Source: Bufo bufo
Lineage: Eukaryota; Chordata; Amphibia; Anura; Bufonidae
Reading direction: 5' to 3'
Length of the DNA: 64,000 nt
Assembly (NCBI RefSeq): GCF_905171765.1
Contig: NC_053392.1
Coordinates: 410,988,299-411,052,298 of the forward strand
In this document: positions 10,236-20,708 of the stretch, one piece after another
How the letters are laid out: each line of letters begins with the position of its first letter
Numbering within the stretch: position 1 is the first letter of the stretch
Notes under the pieces: generated by a model
Seen by the model: the letters and a program-made list of their open reading frames with translations, nothing else
What the model was told of the DNA's origin: nothing
Database searches by the model: none
Program-made: the position numbers and the translations under genes

Positions 10236-11840
10236 TAGAGATGAGCGAATTTCTCAAAAATTCGATTCGTACAGCTTGTCGAATATCCCGAAAAGATTTG
10301 ATTTCATCCGAATTTATTTCTGATGAATCGCGTTAAATAAACAGCTATTTCCTGGCTGCTGCAAGCCTGTATAGTAGTGTAGTGTTGATCACGAATATTC
10401 GAATTGCGAATTTTTATCGTGAATATAGGTACTTCGAAAATTCGCAAATATTTAGAATATAGTAATATATATTCGGAATTTCGAAGATTCAAGATATTTT
10501 TTAATTGCGAATTTTCGTAATGCAAATTTTTCAATTGCAGAGTAAAAACATGATTCCTCCCTGCTTCTTGCATGTGGGCCAATGACTCATTGGCCCACAA
10601 GCAAGAAGCAAGGAGGAATCATGACTTTAAATGGGATAAATGATGAATATTCTAAAATCTAATATATAGCACTATATCGAATATATTAGTTTTTTTGAAT
10701 ATTCGTAATATTCTAAAACAAGAATATATAGCAATATAGCGAATATTCTAAAAAAAACGAATATAGAGCAAAATAGCTAATATAGTGCTATAATCTTCTT
10801 TGTCTAATAGTTGTAATTTTTTTCTCATCTGAAGTTCAGATTGGAAAAAAATTTCAGCTATTAATAAAAATATTATAGCACTATATTAGCTAAATTGCTC
10901 TATATTATTTTTTTTTATTTTTTTCGAATATTCGCTATATTGCTATATATTCTTGTTTTAGAATATTCTGAAAATTTGAAAAACGAATATATTTGTTTTT
11001 TCGAATATTCGTAATATTCTAAAAGAAGAATATATAGCAATATAGCGAATATTCGAAAAAAAAAGAATATAGAGCAAAATAGCTAATATAGTGCTATAAT
11101 CTTCTTTGTCTAATAGTTGTAATTTTTTTCTCATCTGAAGTCCAGATTGGAAAAAAATTTCAACTATTGAAAAAAAAGATTATAACACTATATTAGCTAA
11201 ATTGCTCTATATTCGTTGTTTTTTTTTAAAATATTCGCTATATTGCTATATATTCTTGTTTTAGAATATTACGAATATTCAAAAAAACTAATATATTTGT
11301 TTTTCCAAATATTCGTAATAGTCTAAAACAAGAATATATAGCAATACAGCGAATAATCGAAAAAAACTAATGTAGAGCAAATTAGCTAATATAGTGCTAT
11401 AATCGTTTTTTTCAATATGTACTTCAGATAAGAAAAAAATTACGACTATTAGACAAACAAGATTATAGCACTATATTAGTTAAATTGCTCTACATTCGTT
11501 TTTTTCGAATATTCGCTGTATTGCTATATATTCTTGTTTTAGAATATTACGAATATTTGAAAAAACTAATATATTCAATATAGTGCTATGACTCATTGTC
11601 CCACAAGCAAGAAGCAGGGAGGAATCATGTTTTTGCTTGGCAATTGAAAAATTTGCTATGAAAATTCGGTATTACGAAAATTTGCATATTACGCGACTAT
11701 TACCTTGTCGATTTTTCGAGAAAAAAAATCATAGAATATAATGAATATTCGAATTCGTGAATATTCGGCGAATATTCTACAAAATATTCGCAAAAATATC
11801 GCAAATTCGAATATGACCCCTGCCGCTCATCACTATAGTA
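10236..11840. repeat. AT-rich interspersed element with three tandem palindromes
   Basis: The ends read AGAGATGAGCGAATTTC on the left and, in inverse orientation, GATGAGCGGCAGGGG on the right. The interior is dominated by GAATATTCG-type words. Three palindromes of about 215-245 bp lie in tandem (about 10720-10963, 11025-11262, 11330-11543), each starting with AAGAATATATAGCAATA and ending in its complement. No coding frame is credible. A shorter sequence with a related end, inverted, is visible at about 49680-49790. Confidence 0.7.
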
Positions 11841-12307
11841 GTGTAGAACACGGTGCATTGCAGAAACATGCATAGGGAGTCCGCTGTGCTAGTGAATTCA
11901 AGGCCACCTTGAATTCCCAGTCTGCCCCTGCGTTCAATTCACACATTGCACCCTTACATAAAACTTACTCATGTGAAGGGCCTAACAGTGTAACATATCA
12001 TTTAAAGCTGGATTTTAGGTGACAAAAGCTGGTTGAAAACTGGCTTACTTGCATTCCAGTAGTAAGGTATGAGAATCTGGAAGGGCTTGGCATTATGAGA
12101 ACCATGTGTTTTACCTGTTTGTCTTGTTTTAAAACCTTAGGGCACAAAATAATGAAAATACTGTACGGTAAATGAAAAGCTGTAAAGTTAAAACAGCCAA
12201 GATTCAATGTTCTTTTGTATATTTCTGCACATATTTCACGTACCGTATTTAATGTCTTTATTAGTCATCAAACAACAATTTGCCTCCATTGACACAGTCT
12301 AAAATAT
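11841..12307. other. Spacer, nothing recognised
   Basis: Mixed-composition sequence with no gene or repeat that I can support. Confidence 0.5.
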
Positions 12308-12311
12308 TTAA

Positions 12312-13570
12312 CCCCTTAAGTACTGGGCCCATTTTTTGGTTTTGCATTTTCATTTTTTTCCTCCCCACCAATACGAATACGGCATTACCAAACCCATATA
12401 GTTTTTTTTTTTTATGCTACTTAAAAATAAAAATAAATCTTAAAAAAAAAAACATTTTATTTGCATCGCTATTTTCTGACAACCAGAACTTTTTTATATT
12501 TTCATCCACAGAGCTGTATGAGCGCTTGTTTTTTGTGGGACGAACTGTAGTTTTTTTTAGTACCATATTTGTGGTATGTACAACTTTTTGATCACTATTA
12601 TTCATCTTTTCAGCAGGGAAAAGGTGACAAAAAAAACTGTGAATTGTGTGTTTTTCATTTTCTCTCCATTATGGCGATCACCGCACAGCATTAAAGACAA
12701 GTATAGGACTGTTCTATTATGGCTCGGATGTTCCATTTCTCAAAATGCAGAATGCACACAGCTAAAAAAAATAATAAAAAAATAAAAACTGTGCTAAAAC
12801 AGCCATTTTTTTGTCTCCTTGAATTAAAAAAAAATCATATGTATCCAACAATGTTACCAATAACAATGTCTACTCTTCCGGCAAAAAAATGAGCCTCTAG
12901 ACAACACTATCGGCAGAAAAATTTAAAAAAATATGGCTTTCAAAAAATGGAGACACAAAAACATGATTTTCTTTTCAAAAATGCTGTATTATGTAAAACT
13001 GAAACCCCAAAAATTAAAATAAACAGATTTGGTATTGTTGCATCTGTAACAACCTGGTGTATAAAAACAATACAGGATCTATACTGTCAGGTGAATACCA
13101 TAATAAACAAAAAATAAAACCTGGGCCAGAACAGCCATTTTTTGTTACCTTGCCTCACAAAAAGCGTACTATTGATTGATCAAAAATCATATGTGCCCCA
13201 AAATAGTACCAATAAAACTGTCTCCTCATCCTGTAGTTTTCCAAATGGGGTCACTTTTTGGAAGTTTCTACTGTAGGGGTGCATCAGGGGGTTTTCAAAT
13301 TCGACATGGCAATTTAAAATTATTCCAGTGAAATCTGAATAACTTGAGGGGTGTAGTTTCTAAAACTGGGTAATTTATGGGGAGTTTATACTATGTAAGA
13401 CCCACAAAGTGACTTCATAACTGAACTTGTCCTTAAAAAAGTGGGTTTTGAAAAGTTTCTTAAACATTTTAAGAATTGCTTCTAAAAGTCTAAGCCTTCT
13501 AACGTCCTAAAAAACTAAAATGTCATTGACAAAATGATGCAAACATAAAGTAGATATATGGGAAATGTAA
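12312..13570 (+). repeat. Old TTAA-type element relic (CCCCTTAAG family)
   Basis: TTAA at 12308-12311 is followed by CCCCTTAAG, the same type of end as the 23939-27566 element. Near 13200-13300 it carries that element's module (tagttttccaaatggggtc and ggggtgcatcaggggg). Short A/T runs produce chance frames. The right end is not found. Probably a decayed relative. Confidence 0.6.
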
Positions 13571-14876
13571 ACTATTTTATTAGGTATCACTATCTGCCTT
13601 AAAACAGTGGCGTACTGCCAATAAAGGAAGACCAAGCAGCTGCTATGAGCCCATGGCACGGGGGGCCCGGAGCACATGGAAGGCCCTTCCCACTTGTCTT
13701 TGGTCGGTTCAGTTCTGGGACCTGCTTACTTCCCCTAATGCTCCCCTCCAGGGGCGTTGCTAGTGTCTGAAGACATCTGGGGCACGAGCCCCCGTGAAGC
13801 CATGCCCAACCCCATTAAGCCACACCCTCAGGGGGGGACCTTCACAGTAGTTATTAACCCCTTTCAGCAGTCCCCCCTTCAGTGAATGGGGGACTGCTGA
13901 AAGGGGTTAATAACTACAGTGAAGGGCCTAGCCGTCTGGGCAACCCCACAGATCATCCTAACTTATGGTCAGCCTAATTTAAAATTAAGCAAACTCCCAA
14001 CTATAAACTAATCACAGATTGTGCTGCTGGGATGCCAGAATCAGTTGTAATCTGTGAAGGAACCCATCAACAAGTGTAGGAAGTTGGAACCCATCAACCC
14101 CCTTGTATTTGCACCGCTACTTGCAGGCTGCACGGGCATGAGTTCAGAACTTCAGTCACTTCGGTCCGCAATTCTGTTCTGCGGCGCGTGATCCCGTGAT
14201 CTCCCGCATAAGCATTCGGGGCACTGGACAAAACATCCGGGCCTCCAGCCCCGAATGTTTTGACCTAACGACTCCCCTGCTCCCCTTTTTATTGTGTGCA
14301 CAGGCAGCATGTGCTGCCAATGTCCCACTCCCGATCCTCCCCTGTCTGACCAGTCCATCGGCTCCCAGGCACGCAGAATAACGATTAGCGCTCTTTTGGG
14401 CACTGCTGCAATGCACACTGGCCAATCAGCATTTAGCAGTGCAAAGCTCCTGCTGCTGATTGGCCAGTGTATTGCTGGCAGCAGGAGCAGTGCAGTAGGC
14501 GCAAGCAGAGAGAACTTTGAGGGCGTAGGTGCAGCAGTTGTATACTGCGCTGCCGCTCACGAGCTGCCTGCCTGCTCATCAGCCACCCACTGGACCAGAC
14601 TGGAGAACAGTCGGTCACTGAACACAGTCAGACAACCCCCCCCCAGCATCACCCCCGGCTGCATAGAATAAACACTTCCCTGCCCCTGTTGTGTGCCACA
14701 GTAAGAATAGTAAAAAAAAGTTAATGATGTGGGGAAGGCAGCAGCAAACAAACAGAGTTACTGTGGGGTTGGAGGGGGACACTGTAGGCTCATAGATAGA
14801 GGACTAAGGAGTGACAGTGTGCTCTCCCCCCTCCTTCCCCCTTAGGTTATGCACCCTAAGCATCAGTAGCAAGGAG
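13571..14876. other. Unassigned region with two strong hairpins
   Basis: No gene is supported; open frames here are overlapping GC-driven chance frames on both strands. Two inverted repeats stand out: about 13838-13926, centred on TCAGCAGTCCCCC and its complement, and about 14417-14470, with arms CACTGGCCAATCAGCA and its complement. These may be parts of further foldback repeats. Confidence 0.5.
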
Positions 14877-14977
14877 TTAAAGGGGTTATCCAACCCCTAT
14901 AATGCCCCCCAAAATGCCCGGGCACTTCATACAGGTATTACTTAGCAAACTCTCCGGCACCCGCATCGCTGCGCGGG

Positions 14978-15637
14978 TGTCACGAGGGTATCTAGAGCCA
15001 CGTCTGACTCCGTTATACCCGGGGTCAGGAGGTCGCAGCGGGTGGCTGCGCGCTCTATATCTAAAGATCACGTTGTTTCTTAGTGATTGTTTTCTGTGTT
15101 TGCCTTGCTATCCTTTTTGTCTCAATCAGGGATCCGTAGCTTCTCCTCCTCAGCTGTTTCTTGTCTGCCACTCCCAACCTCCTTATATTCTCCCCTCACA
15201 CTTCTCTAGTTGCCAGTTATAGAGCTTCCTGCCTGGACATCTATACTGACCCACTGGAGTTGTGAATCCTGGTTGTCGTTCCAGAGTGCTACCCTCCGGA
15301 TCCCTGTTGGGCTTCTTGTTGTCTCCTGTTGTCGCCCACCTGGGATTATATGTTGAGTTTGTATTGTCTGTCCTTCCCTTGGTGTTTTCCTTTAGAGCTA
15401 GTGGTGCGGACTAGTGTTCCCACCGCCCTGTTCACTATCTAGGGCTCAGCTTAGGGAAAGCCAGGGCTTTAGGCACGTGATCGGCGTACGGGTGAGGAAC
15501 CCGTCTAGGGACGTCAGGGCAGCCAGGTGCCAGCCGCTAGGTGAGTCAGGGGTCACCACCTTCCCTCTCACTTGGGCAGGGCCTTCCTTGTTCCCTCCCT
15601 CTGCGTCACGTATGTGATAGTCACGCCGACCGTGATA
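14978..15637 (+). repeat. 5' LTR of chromovirus 1
   Basis: 660 bp. A TATA-like CTTATATTC at 15182-15190 lies about 30 bp before GCCAGTTATA (15212-15221), the inferred transcript start and self-primer. The sequence matches the 3' LTR except at five CpG positions. Confidence 0.93.
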
Positions 15638-15638
15638 T

Positions 15639-15648
15639 TATAACTGGC
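15639..15648 (+). promoter_or_regulatory. Self-priming primer-binding site of chromovirus 1
   Basis: TATAACTGGC, one base after the 5' LTR, is the exact reverse complement of GCCAGTTATA at 15212-15221, about 30 bp after the TATA-like box. In Tf1/sushi-type elements the 5' end of the mRNA folds back on such a site and is nicked to prime reverse transcription. There is no TGG-type tRNA site at this place. Confidence 0.8.
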
Positions 15649-15722
15649 CTTTACTTTTTGAGAAAAAAAAAATATTTTTATTTTTTTTTGGGTTGTTTTT
15701 TTTTCTCTACTTAGAATCCAAT

Positions 15723-16583
15723 ATGGATCCTTTTGCTGCCTTGGCAGAACAGCTTCAAGGCCTGTCTTTGGAGGTGGCAGGATTGAAGTCGTCTGTCCTC
15801 CAACAACAGCAGCAAATGCAGCTGACCGCACCCCCAGCGGTTACTATGGGTAACCAGGTTGTTACAGAACCCAAGATTGTTCTTCCTGACAGATTTTCTG
15901 GGGGAAGGGACAAATTTGCGACGTTCCGTGAGGCCTGCAAATTATACTTTAAGTTGCGCCCTTACTCCTCAGGTAATGAAGAACAGCGGGTTGGGAATGT
16001 CATTTCCCTGCTTCAGGGGGACCCACAATCCTGGGCGTTCTCGTTACCCCCTGGTTCCCAGGCTCTCCGGTCAGTGGAGGGATTTTTTGGGGCTTTGGGT
16101 CTCATATATGATGACCCTGACCGAGTCGCCCTGGCTGAGTCGAAGCTACGGAGACTCCTACAGGGAGATCGGTCAGCAGAGGAATATTGCTCAGAGTTCC
16201 GTAGGTGGGCTACGGATACTCAGTGGAACGACCCGGCTCTCAGGAGTCAGTTCTGCTCTGGATTATCTGAAAGGGTTAAGGATGCACTGGCGCTGTATGA
16301 GACCCCCCTTTCCCTTGATGCTGTTATGTCCCTCTCTATCAGAATAGATAGGCATCTTAGGGAGAGATCGAAAATTCCTGAGCAATTGGTTACCTCTCCC
16401 AAGCAACAACTAGTCTGTACTGACTTAGATGAGCCTATGCAGCTAGGCGGAACTTCTCGTCAGGTCCGTCCTCCTGAGGTTCGCCGTAGGGAAGGGGCTT
16501 GTTTTTTCTGTGGGGGGAAGGGTCATTTCATTAATGTCTGTCCCTCCTTTCTCAAAAACAAAAGACCGTCGGAAAACTACTAA
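15723..16583 (+). CDS. Gag of chromovirus 1
   Basis: This 286-residue frame would make the particle protein that packages element RNA. I chose the ATG at 15723 (MDPFAALAEQ); an open extension upstream runs into poly-T and is unlikely to be translated. It has an N-terminal helical, Gln-rich segment, capsid-like sequence (residues about 50-200, with VALAESKLRRLLQG and FRRWATDTQWND) and one C-terminal zinc knuckle CFFCGGKGHFINVC (CX2CX4HX4C). Pol lies in the -1 frame relative to gag and is open from 16535, so a -1 shift in the 49-nt overlap (16535-16583), perhaps at the A-rich stretch 16554-16563, is inferred. No perfect slippery heptamer is seen. Confidence 0.9.
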   Translation: MDPFAALAEQLQGLSLEVAGLKSSVLQQQQQMQLTAPPAVTMGNQVVTEPKIVLPDRFSGGRDKFATFREACKLYFKLRPYSSGNEEQRVGNVISLLQGDPQSWAFSLPPGSQALRSVEGFFGALGLIYDDPDRVALAESKLRRLLQGDRSAEEYCSEFRRWATDTQWNDPALRSQFCSGLSERVKDALALYETPLSLDAVMSLSIRIDRHLRERSKIPEQLVTSPKQQLVCTDLDEPMQLGGTSRQVRPPEVRRREGACFFCGGKGHFINVCPSFLKNKRPSENY

Positions 16584-19500
16584 CCCCAGGCTGTGCGGAG
16601 GATGTCAGCCGGGGGGTATACGTTTCCTCCATACGAACATCTCAATTTGTGTTACCAGCGGTTATTGTTTTTGGTGTTAAGACGGAGTCTATTTCTTTTT
16701 TTCTAGACAGTGGAGCAGGGGTAAATTTGATAGATGCCCATTTTGCCCGCACTATGGGTTTGTCTCTCTGTACGCTGCAGAGACCTATTCCCGTATTCGC
16801 TATAGATTCGGCTCCTCTGTCTCAGAGAAACCTCACCCACATTGTTCATAATTTACACCTTCGGGTAGGGGACCACCATAATGAGTGTCTTTCATGTTAC
16901 GTTCTGGAGGGCCTTCCCTCTCCTGTGGTATTGGGTCTTCCCTGGTTGGTAGCGCACAATCCAGTGGTGGATTGGCAGGCCAGGGAGATATTGGAGTGGA
17001 GTGAGCATTGCAGAGAGAATTGCTTAAATAACAATTGCTTAATCGCCTCCATAGCTTCCCTACCTACATTTATTTCGGACTTTGAGGACGTTTTTTCTGA
17101 AAAGGGTTGTCAGAAGCTACCACCTCATCGTCCTTATGATTGCCCGGTTAACCTGATTCCCGGTGCAAAATTACCCAAGTACAGGTTGTATAATCTTTCG
17201 GGTCCCGAGAGACAAGCCATGAAAGATTATATCTCCGAGAGTCTGGCTAAGGGACACATCAGACCCTCTTCTTCACCCGTGGCTGCAGGATTTTTCTTTG
17301 TTAAAAAGAAAGATGGGGGCCTGCGTCCTTGCCTAGATTTCCGTGAGCTAAACCAGATAACCATCCGAGACCCATACCCTCTTCCTCTCATTCCTGACCT
17401 TTTTAATCAGATTGCGGGTGCTAGGTGGTTCTCCAAACTTGATCTTAGGGGGGCCTACAATCTGATTCGTATCAGGGAAGGGGATGAGTGGAAGACAGCT
17501 TTTAACACCCCTGAGGGGCATTATGAAAATCTAGTTATGCCTTTCGGTCTGACCAATGCCCCCGCTGTCTTCCAACATTTCGTTAATGATATTTTTAGTC
17601 ATCTCATCGGCAGGTTTGTAGTCATATACCTAGATGATATCTTAATTTATTCGGCTGATCTGAAAACACATGAGGTGCATGTCAGGCAAGTACTGCAGGT
17701 CCTACGGACGAATAGATTATATGCGAAAATTGAAAAATGTGTCTTCGCCGTTCAGGAAATACAGTTCCTGGGATATCTATTATCTGCTTCAGGTTTCCGT
17801 ATGGATCCTGGGAAGGTCCAGGCAATTTTAGATTGGGATCTTCCTGAGAACCTTAAAGCCCTACAACGGTTTTTGGGTTTCGCTAATTTCTATAGAAAGT
17901 TCATTAAAAATTATTCAGTGATCGTTAAACCCCTTACCGACATGACTAGGAAGGGGACTGATTTTTCTAAATGGTCTGACGCCGTGAAAAATGCATTTTC
18001 CTCTCTAAAAGAGAGGTTTACCTTGGCACCTGTTCTAATTCAACCTGATGTCTCCCAGCCTTTTATTGTTGAGGTGGATGCGTCAGAGGTGGGAGTGGGG
18101 GCTGTATTGTCTCAGGGTCCATCTCCTGGCAAATGGCGCCCTTGCGCTTTCTTTTCCAAAAAATTATCTTCTGCAGAGAAGAACTATGATGTTGGAAATA
18201 GGGAACTGTTGGCGATTAAGCTGGCGCTTGAAGAGTGGCGTCACTTCTTAGAGGGAGCAATCCACCCCGTCACGGTGATTACGGATCCCAAAAACCTTCT
18301 GTACCTAGAATCGGCTAAGCGTCTTACCCCTAGACAAGCCAGGTGGTCGCTATTCTTTACCAGATTTAACTTTGTAATCACCTATCGTCCTGGGGCAAAA
18401 AATACCAAGGCAGACGCGTTATCTCGTAGTTTCCCTGGAGGGGGTAATGCTAGTGATCCGGTACCTATTTTACAAAGAGGAGTGGTTATCTCTGCTGTAC
18501 ACTCTGTTCTAGAGGGAAAGGTGTTAGAGGCCCAGGGGGACGCCCCGGCCTTTTGCCCCTCAGAGAAATTGTTTGTACCGTTAAACCTGCGTCTTGAATT
18601 ATTAAAAGAACATCATAATTCGGCACTTGCTGGGCACCCGGGTAGTAAAGCAACCTTGGAGCTATTATCTCGTCGTTTTTGGTGGCCAAGGTTGCGTCAG
18701 GATGTAATGGATTTCGTGTCTACTTGCTCTACTTGTGCACGCGCGAAAGTCTCTCATACACGTCCAGCAGGGTCTTTATTGCCATTTTTTATCCCCAATA
18801 GGCCATGGACACATCTGTCAATGGATTTCATCACTGACTTACCGTTGTCTGCGGGTAAAACAGTTATTTTGGTAGTAGTAGACAGGTTTAGCAAAATGGT
18901 ACACTTTATTGCGCTACCCGCACTTCCTAATGGTAAAACTCTTGCTCAGGTGTTTATCAGTGAAATCGTGAAGCTTCACGGGGTCCCTTCCGATGTGGTT
19001 TCGGATCGGGGAACCCAGTTTATTTCTAAGTTTTGGAAAGCTTTTTGTTCCCGTTTGGGGGTGCACTTGTCCTTTTCCTCAGCTTTCCATCCTCAGTCGA
19101 ATGGACAGACTGAGCGTACCAACCAAAACCTAGAAACATATTTAAGGTGTTTTGTGTCTGAAAACCAAGAGTTGTGGTCATCATATTTACCGTTAGCTGA
19201 GTTTGCCATAAATAATCATTATCAGGAGTCCACTGGCAAGTCACCATTCCTTGGTGCATACGGTTTTCATCCCCAATTTTGTACTTTCAAAGAGGGGGGG
19301 TCTTCTGGGGTTCCCGAAGAGGAAAGGTTTTCTTCATCTCTTTCATCGGTATGGCAGAAGGTGCAAGTTAACTTGAAAAAGATGAGTGGTAAATATAAAT
19401 GCATGGCCGATAAGAAACGGTCGCCAGGTCCGGACCTAGGAGTGAATGACTATGTGTGGTTGTCTACTAGGAATATTAAGTTGAAGGTTCCCTCTTGGAA

Positions 19501-20002
19501 ACTGGGCCCTATGTTCATTGGTCCTTATAAAATAGTAGCCGTTATTAACCCTGTGGCTTTTCGCTTGGAGCTACCTCAGACTTTTAAGATCCATAACGTC
19601 TTCCATAAATCGTTACTCAAGAAGTATGTTCCACCTCTAGAACCATCACCACTGCCACCTCCTCCTGTTATTGTGGATGGTAATCTGGAGTTTCAAATAG
19701 CCAGAATTGTTGATTCTCGTCGGGTCCGCCGCTCTCTTCAGTATCTGGTGCATTGGAGGGGTTACGGTCCCGAGGAAAGAATGTGGGTTCCAGCGTCAGA
19801 GGTAAACGCCAACAGGTTAATTCAGACTTTCCATACCTCTCATCCGGAGAGACCTGGTCCTGAGTGTCCGGAGGCCCCTCGTGAAAGGGGGGGTACTGTC
19901 ACGAGGGTATCTAGAGCCACGTCTGACTCCGTTATACCCGGGGTCAGGAGGTCACAGCGGGTGGCTGCGTGCTCTATATCTAAAGATCACGTTGTTTCTT
20001 AG
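16535..20002 (+). CDS. Pol of chromovirus 1: protease-RT-RNase H-integrase-chromodomain
   Basis: An uninterrupted frame of about 1150 codons, entered by inferred -1 frameshifting. Domains in order: protease (FLDSGAG near 16710), RT (PFGLTNAPAVFQ; active site YLDDILIY near 17627), RNase H (VEVDASEVGVGAVLSQ near 18070), integrase zinc domain (HHNSALAGH and CSTCARAK, 18610-18750), integrase core (MDFITDLP, SDRGTQF, HPQSNGQTERTNQ, 18820-19130), GPF/Y-type module (LGPMFIGPYKI, about 19500) and a chromodomain (IVDSRRVRRSLQYLVHWRGY, about 19690-19850). RT active-site aspartates, protease DSG and the chromodomain aromatic residues are present. The frame ends 106 bp inside the 3' LTR, so LTR sequence encodes its last residues. 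This looks capable of encoding a working enzyme set; expression is unknown. Confidence 0.94.
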   Translation, partial: CLSLLSQKQKTVGKLLTPGCAEDVSRGVYVSSIRTSQFVLPAVIVFGVKTESISFFLDSGAGVNLIDAHFARTMGLSLCTLQRPIPVFAIDSAPLSQRNLTHIVHNLHLRVGDHHNECLSCYVLEGLPSPVVLGLPWLVAHNPVVDWQAREILEWSEHCRENCLNNNCLIASIASLPTFISDFEDVFSEKGCQKLPPHRPYDCPVNLIPGAKLPKYRLYNLSGPERQAMKDYISESLAKGHIRPSSSPVAAGFFFVKKKDGGLRPCLDFRELNQITIRDPYPLPLIPDLFNQIAGARWFSKLDLRGAYNLIRIREGDEWKTAFNTPEGHYENLVMPFGLTNAPAVFQHFVNDIFSHLIGRFVVIYLDDILIYSADLKTHEVHVRQVLQVLRTNRLYAKIEKCVFAVQEIQFLGYLLSASGFRMDPGKVQAILDWDLPENLKALQRFLGFANFYRKFIKNYSVIVKPLTDMTRKGTDFSKWSDAVKNAFSSLKERFTLAPVLIQPDVSQPFIVEVDASEVGVGAVLSQGPSPGKWRPCAFFSKKLSSAEKNYDVGNRELLAIKLALEEWRHFLEGAIHPVTVITDPKNLLYLESAKRLTPRQARWSLFFTRFNFVITYRPGAKNTKADALSRSFPGGGNASDPVPILQRGVVISAVHSVLEGKVLEAQGDAPAFCPSEKLFVPLNLRLELLKEHHNSALAGHPGSKATLELLSRRFWWPRLRQDVMDFVSTCSTCARAKVSHTRPAGSLLPFFIPNRPWTHLSMDFITDLPLSAGKTVILVVVDRFSKMVHFIALPALPNGKTLAQVFISEIVKLHGVPSDVVSDRGTQFISKFWKAFCSRLGVHLSFSSAFHPQSNGQTERTNQNLETYLRCFVSENQELWSSYLPLAEFAINNHYQESTGKSPFLGAYGFHPQFCTFKEGGSSGVPEEERFSSSLSSVWQKVQVNLKKMSGKYKCMADKKRSPGPDLGVNDYVWLSTRNIKLKVPSWKLGPMFIGPYKIVAVINPVAFRLELPQTFKIHNVFHKSLLKKYVPPLEPSPLPPPPVIVDGNLEFQIARIVDSRRVRRSLQYLVHWRGYGPEERMWVPASEVNANRLIQTFHTSHPERPGPECPEAPRERGGTVTRVSRATSDSVIPGVRRSQRVAACSISKDHVVS

Positions 20003-20556
20003 TGATTGTTTTCTGTGTTTGCCTTGCTATCCTTTTTGTCTCAATCAGGGATCCGTAGCTTCTCCTCCTCAGCTGTTTCTTGTCTGCCACTCCCAACCTC
20101 CTTATATTCTCCCCTCACACTTCTCTAGTTGCCAGTTATAGAGCTTCCTGCCTGGACATCTATACTGACCCACTGGAGTTGTGAATCCTGGTTGTCGTTC
20201 CAGAGTGCTACCCTCTGGATCCCTGTTGGGCTTCTTGTTGTCTCCTGTTGTCACCCACCTGGGATTATATGTTGAGTTTGTATTGTCTGTCCTTCCCTTG
20301 GTGTTTTCCTTTAGAGCTAGTGGTGCGGACTAGTGTTCCCACCGCCCTGTTCACTATCTAGGGCTCAGCTTAGGGAAAGCCAGGGCTTTAGGCACGTGAT
20401 CGGCGTACGGGTGAGGAACCCGTCTAGGGACGTCAGGGCAGCCAGGTGCCAGCCGCTAGGTGAGTCAGGGGTCACCACCTTCCCTCTCACTTGGGCAGGG
20501 CCTTCCTTGTTCCCTCCCTCTGCGTCACGTATGTGATAGTCACGCCGACTGTGATA
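19897..20556 (+). repeat. 3' LTR of chromovirus 1
   Basis: 660 bp, same length as the 5' LTR with no indels by eye. It is preceded by the purine tract GAAAGGGGGGGTAC. Its five differences from the 5' LTR are all losses of CpG. Confidence 0.93.
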
Positions 20557-20708
20557 GCGGGTGACGCTAGGGAGGCTCGTTTTCTGGCTGTACACAAACC
20601 GTATTGGCTGCACACAAACCCCCCCCCCCCTTCCCGGGCATAAGTATTACCTGTATGCGGTTTCCAGGCATTTTGTGGGGCATAACAGGGGTTGGATAAC
20701 CCCTTTAA

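Larger units (their letters stand above)
14978..20556 (+). mobile_element. Chromovirus 1: nearly intact chromodomain Ty3/gypsy element
   Basis: A 5579-bp element with two 660-bp LTRs (14978-15637 and 19897-20556), a 5-bp target duplication GCGGG (14973-14977 and 20557-20561), a gag frame and a pol frame without stops, a purine tract before the 3' LTR, and no env. LTRs begin TGTCACGAGG and end GTGATA. By eye they differ at 5 sites (0.8%), all CpG in the 5' LTR and TpG or CpA in the 3' LTR, pointing to a recent insertion. A chromodomain at the end of pol places it in the chromoviruses. Confidence 0.95.
14881..20704. mobile_element. Small TTAA MITE split by an LTR element
   Basis: Left end AGGGGTTATCCAACCCCT begins at 14881 after TTAA (14877-14880). 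The right end is its complement, ending at 20704 before TTAA (20705-20708). Without the insertion at 14978-20556 and its 5-bp duplication the MITE would be about 240 bp. The TTAA target fits Kolobok/T2-like or piggyBac-like mobility. Confidence 0.85.

Noticed and set aside
12280..12790. Frames of 60-103 codons with Phe/Leu-rich content
   Set aside because: Low-complexity T/A-rich sequence inside a TTAA element relic.
14150..14760. Overlapping frames of 60-125 codons on both strands
   Set aside because: They overlap each other on opposite strands, have no family motif and no splice context. The region has inverted repeats that keep frames open.
16649..16651. GTG at 16649 as the pol start
   Set aside because: The pol frame is open without interruption back to 16535 and overlaps gag, so frameshift entry is more likely than a non-ATG start.
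14978..20556. Endogenous retrovirus
   Set aside because: No env frame lies between pol and the 3' LTR, a chromodomain ends pol, and the primer site is of the self-priming type. It is a Ty3/gypsy chromovirus.
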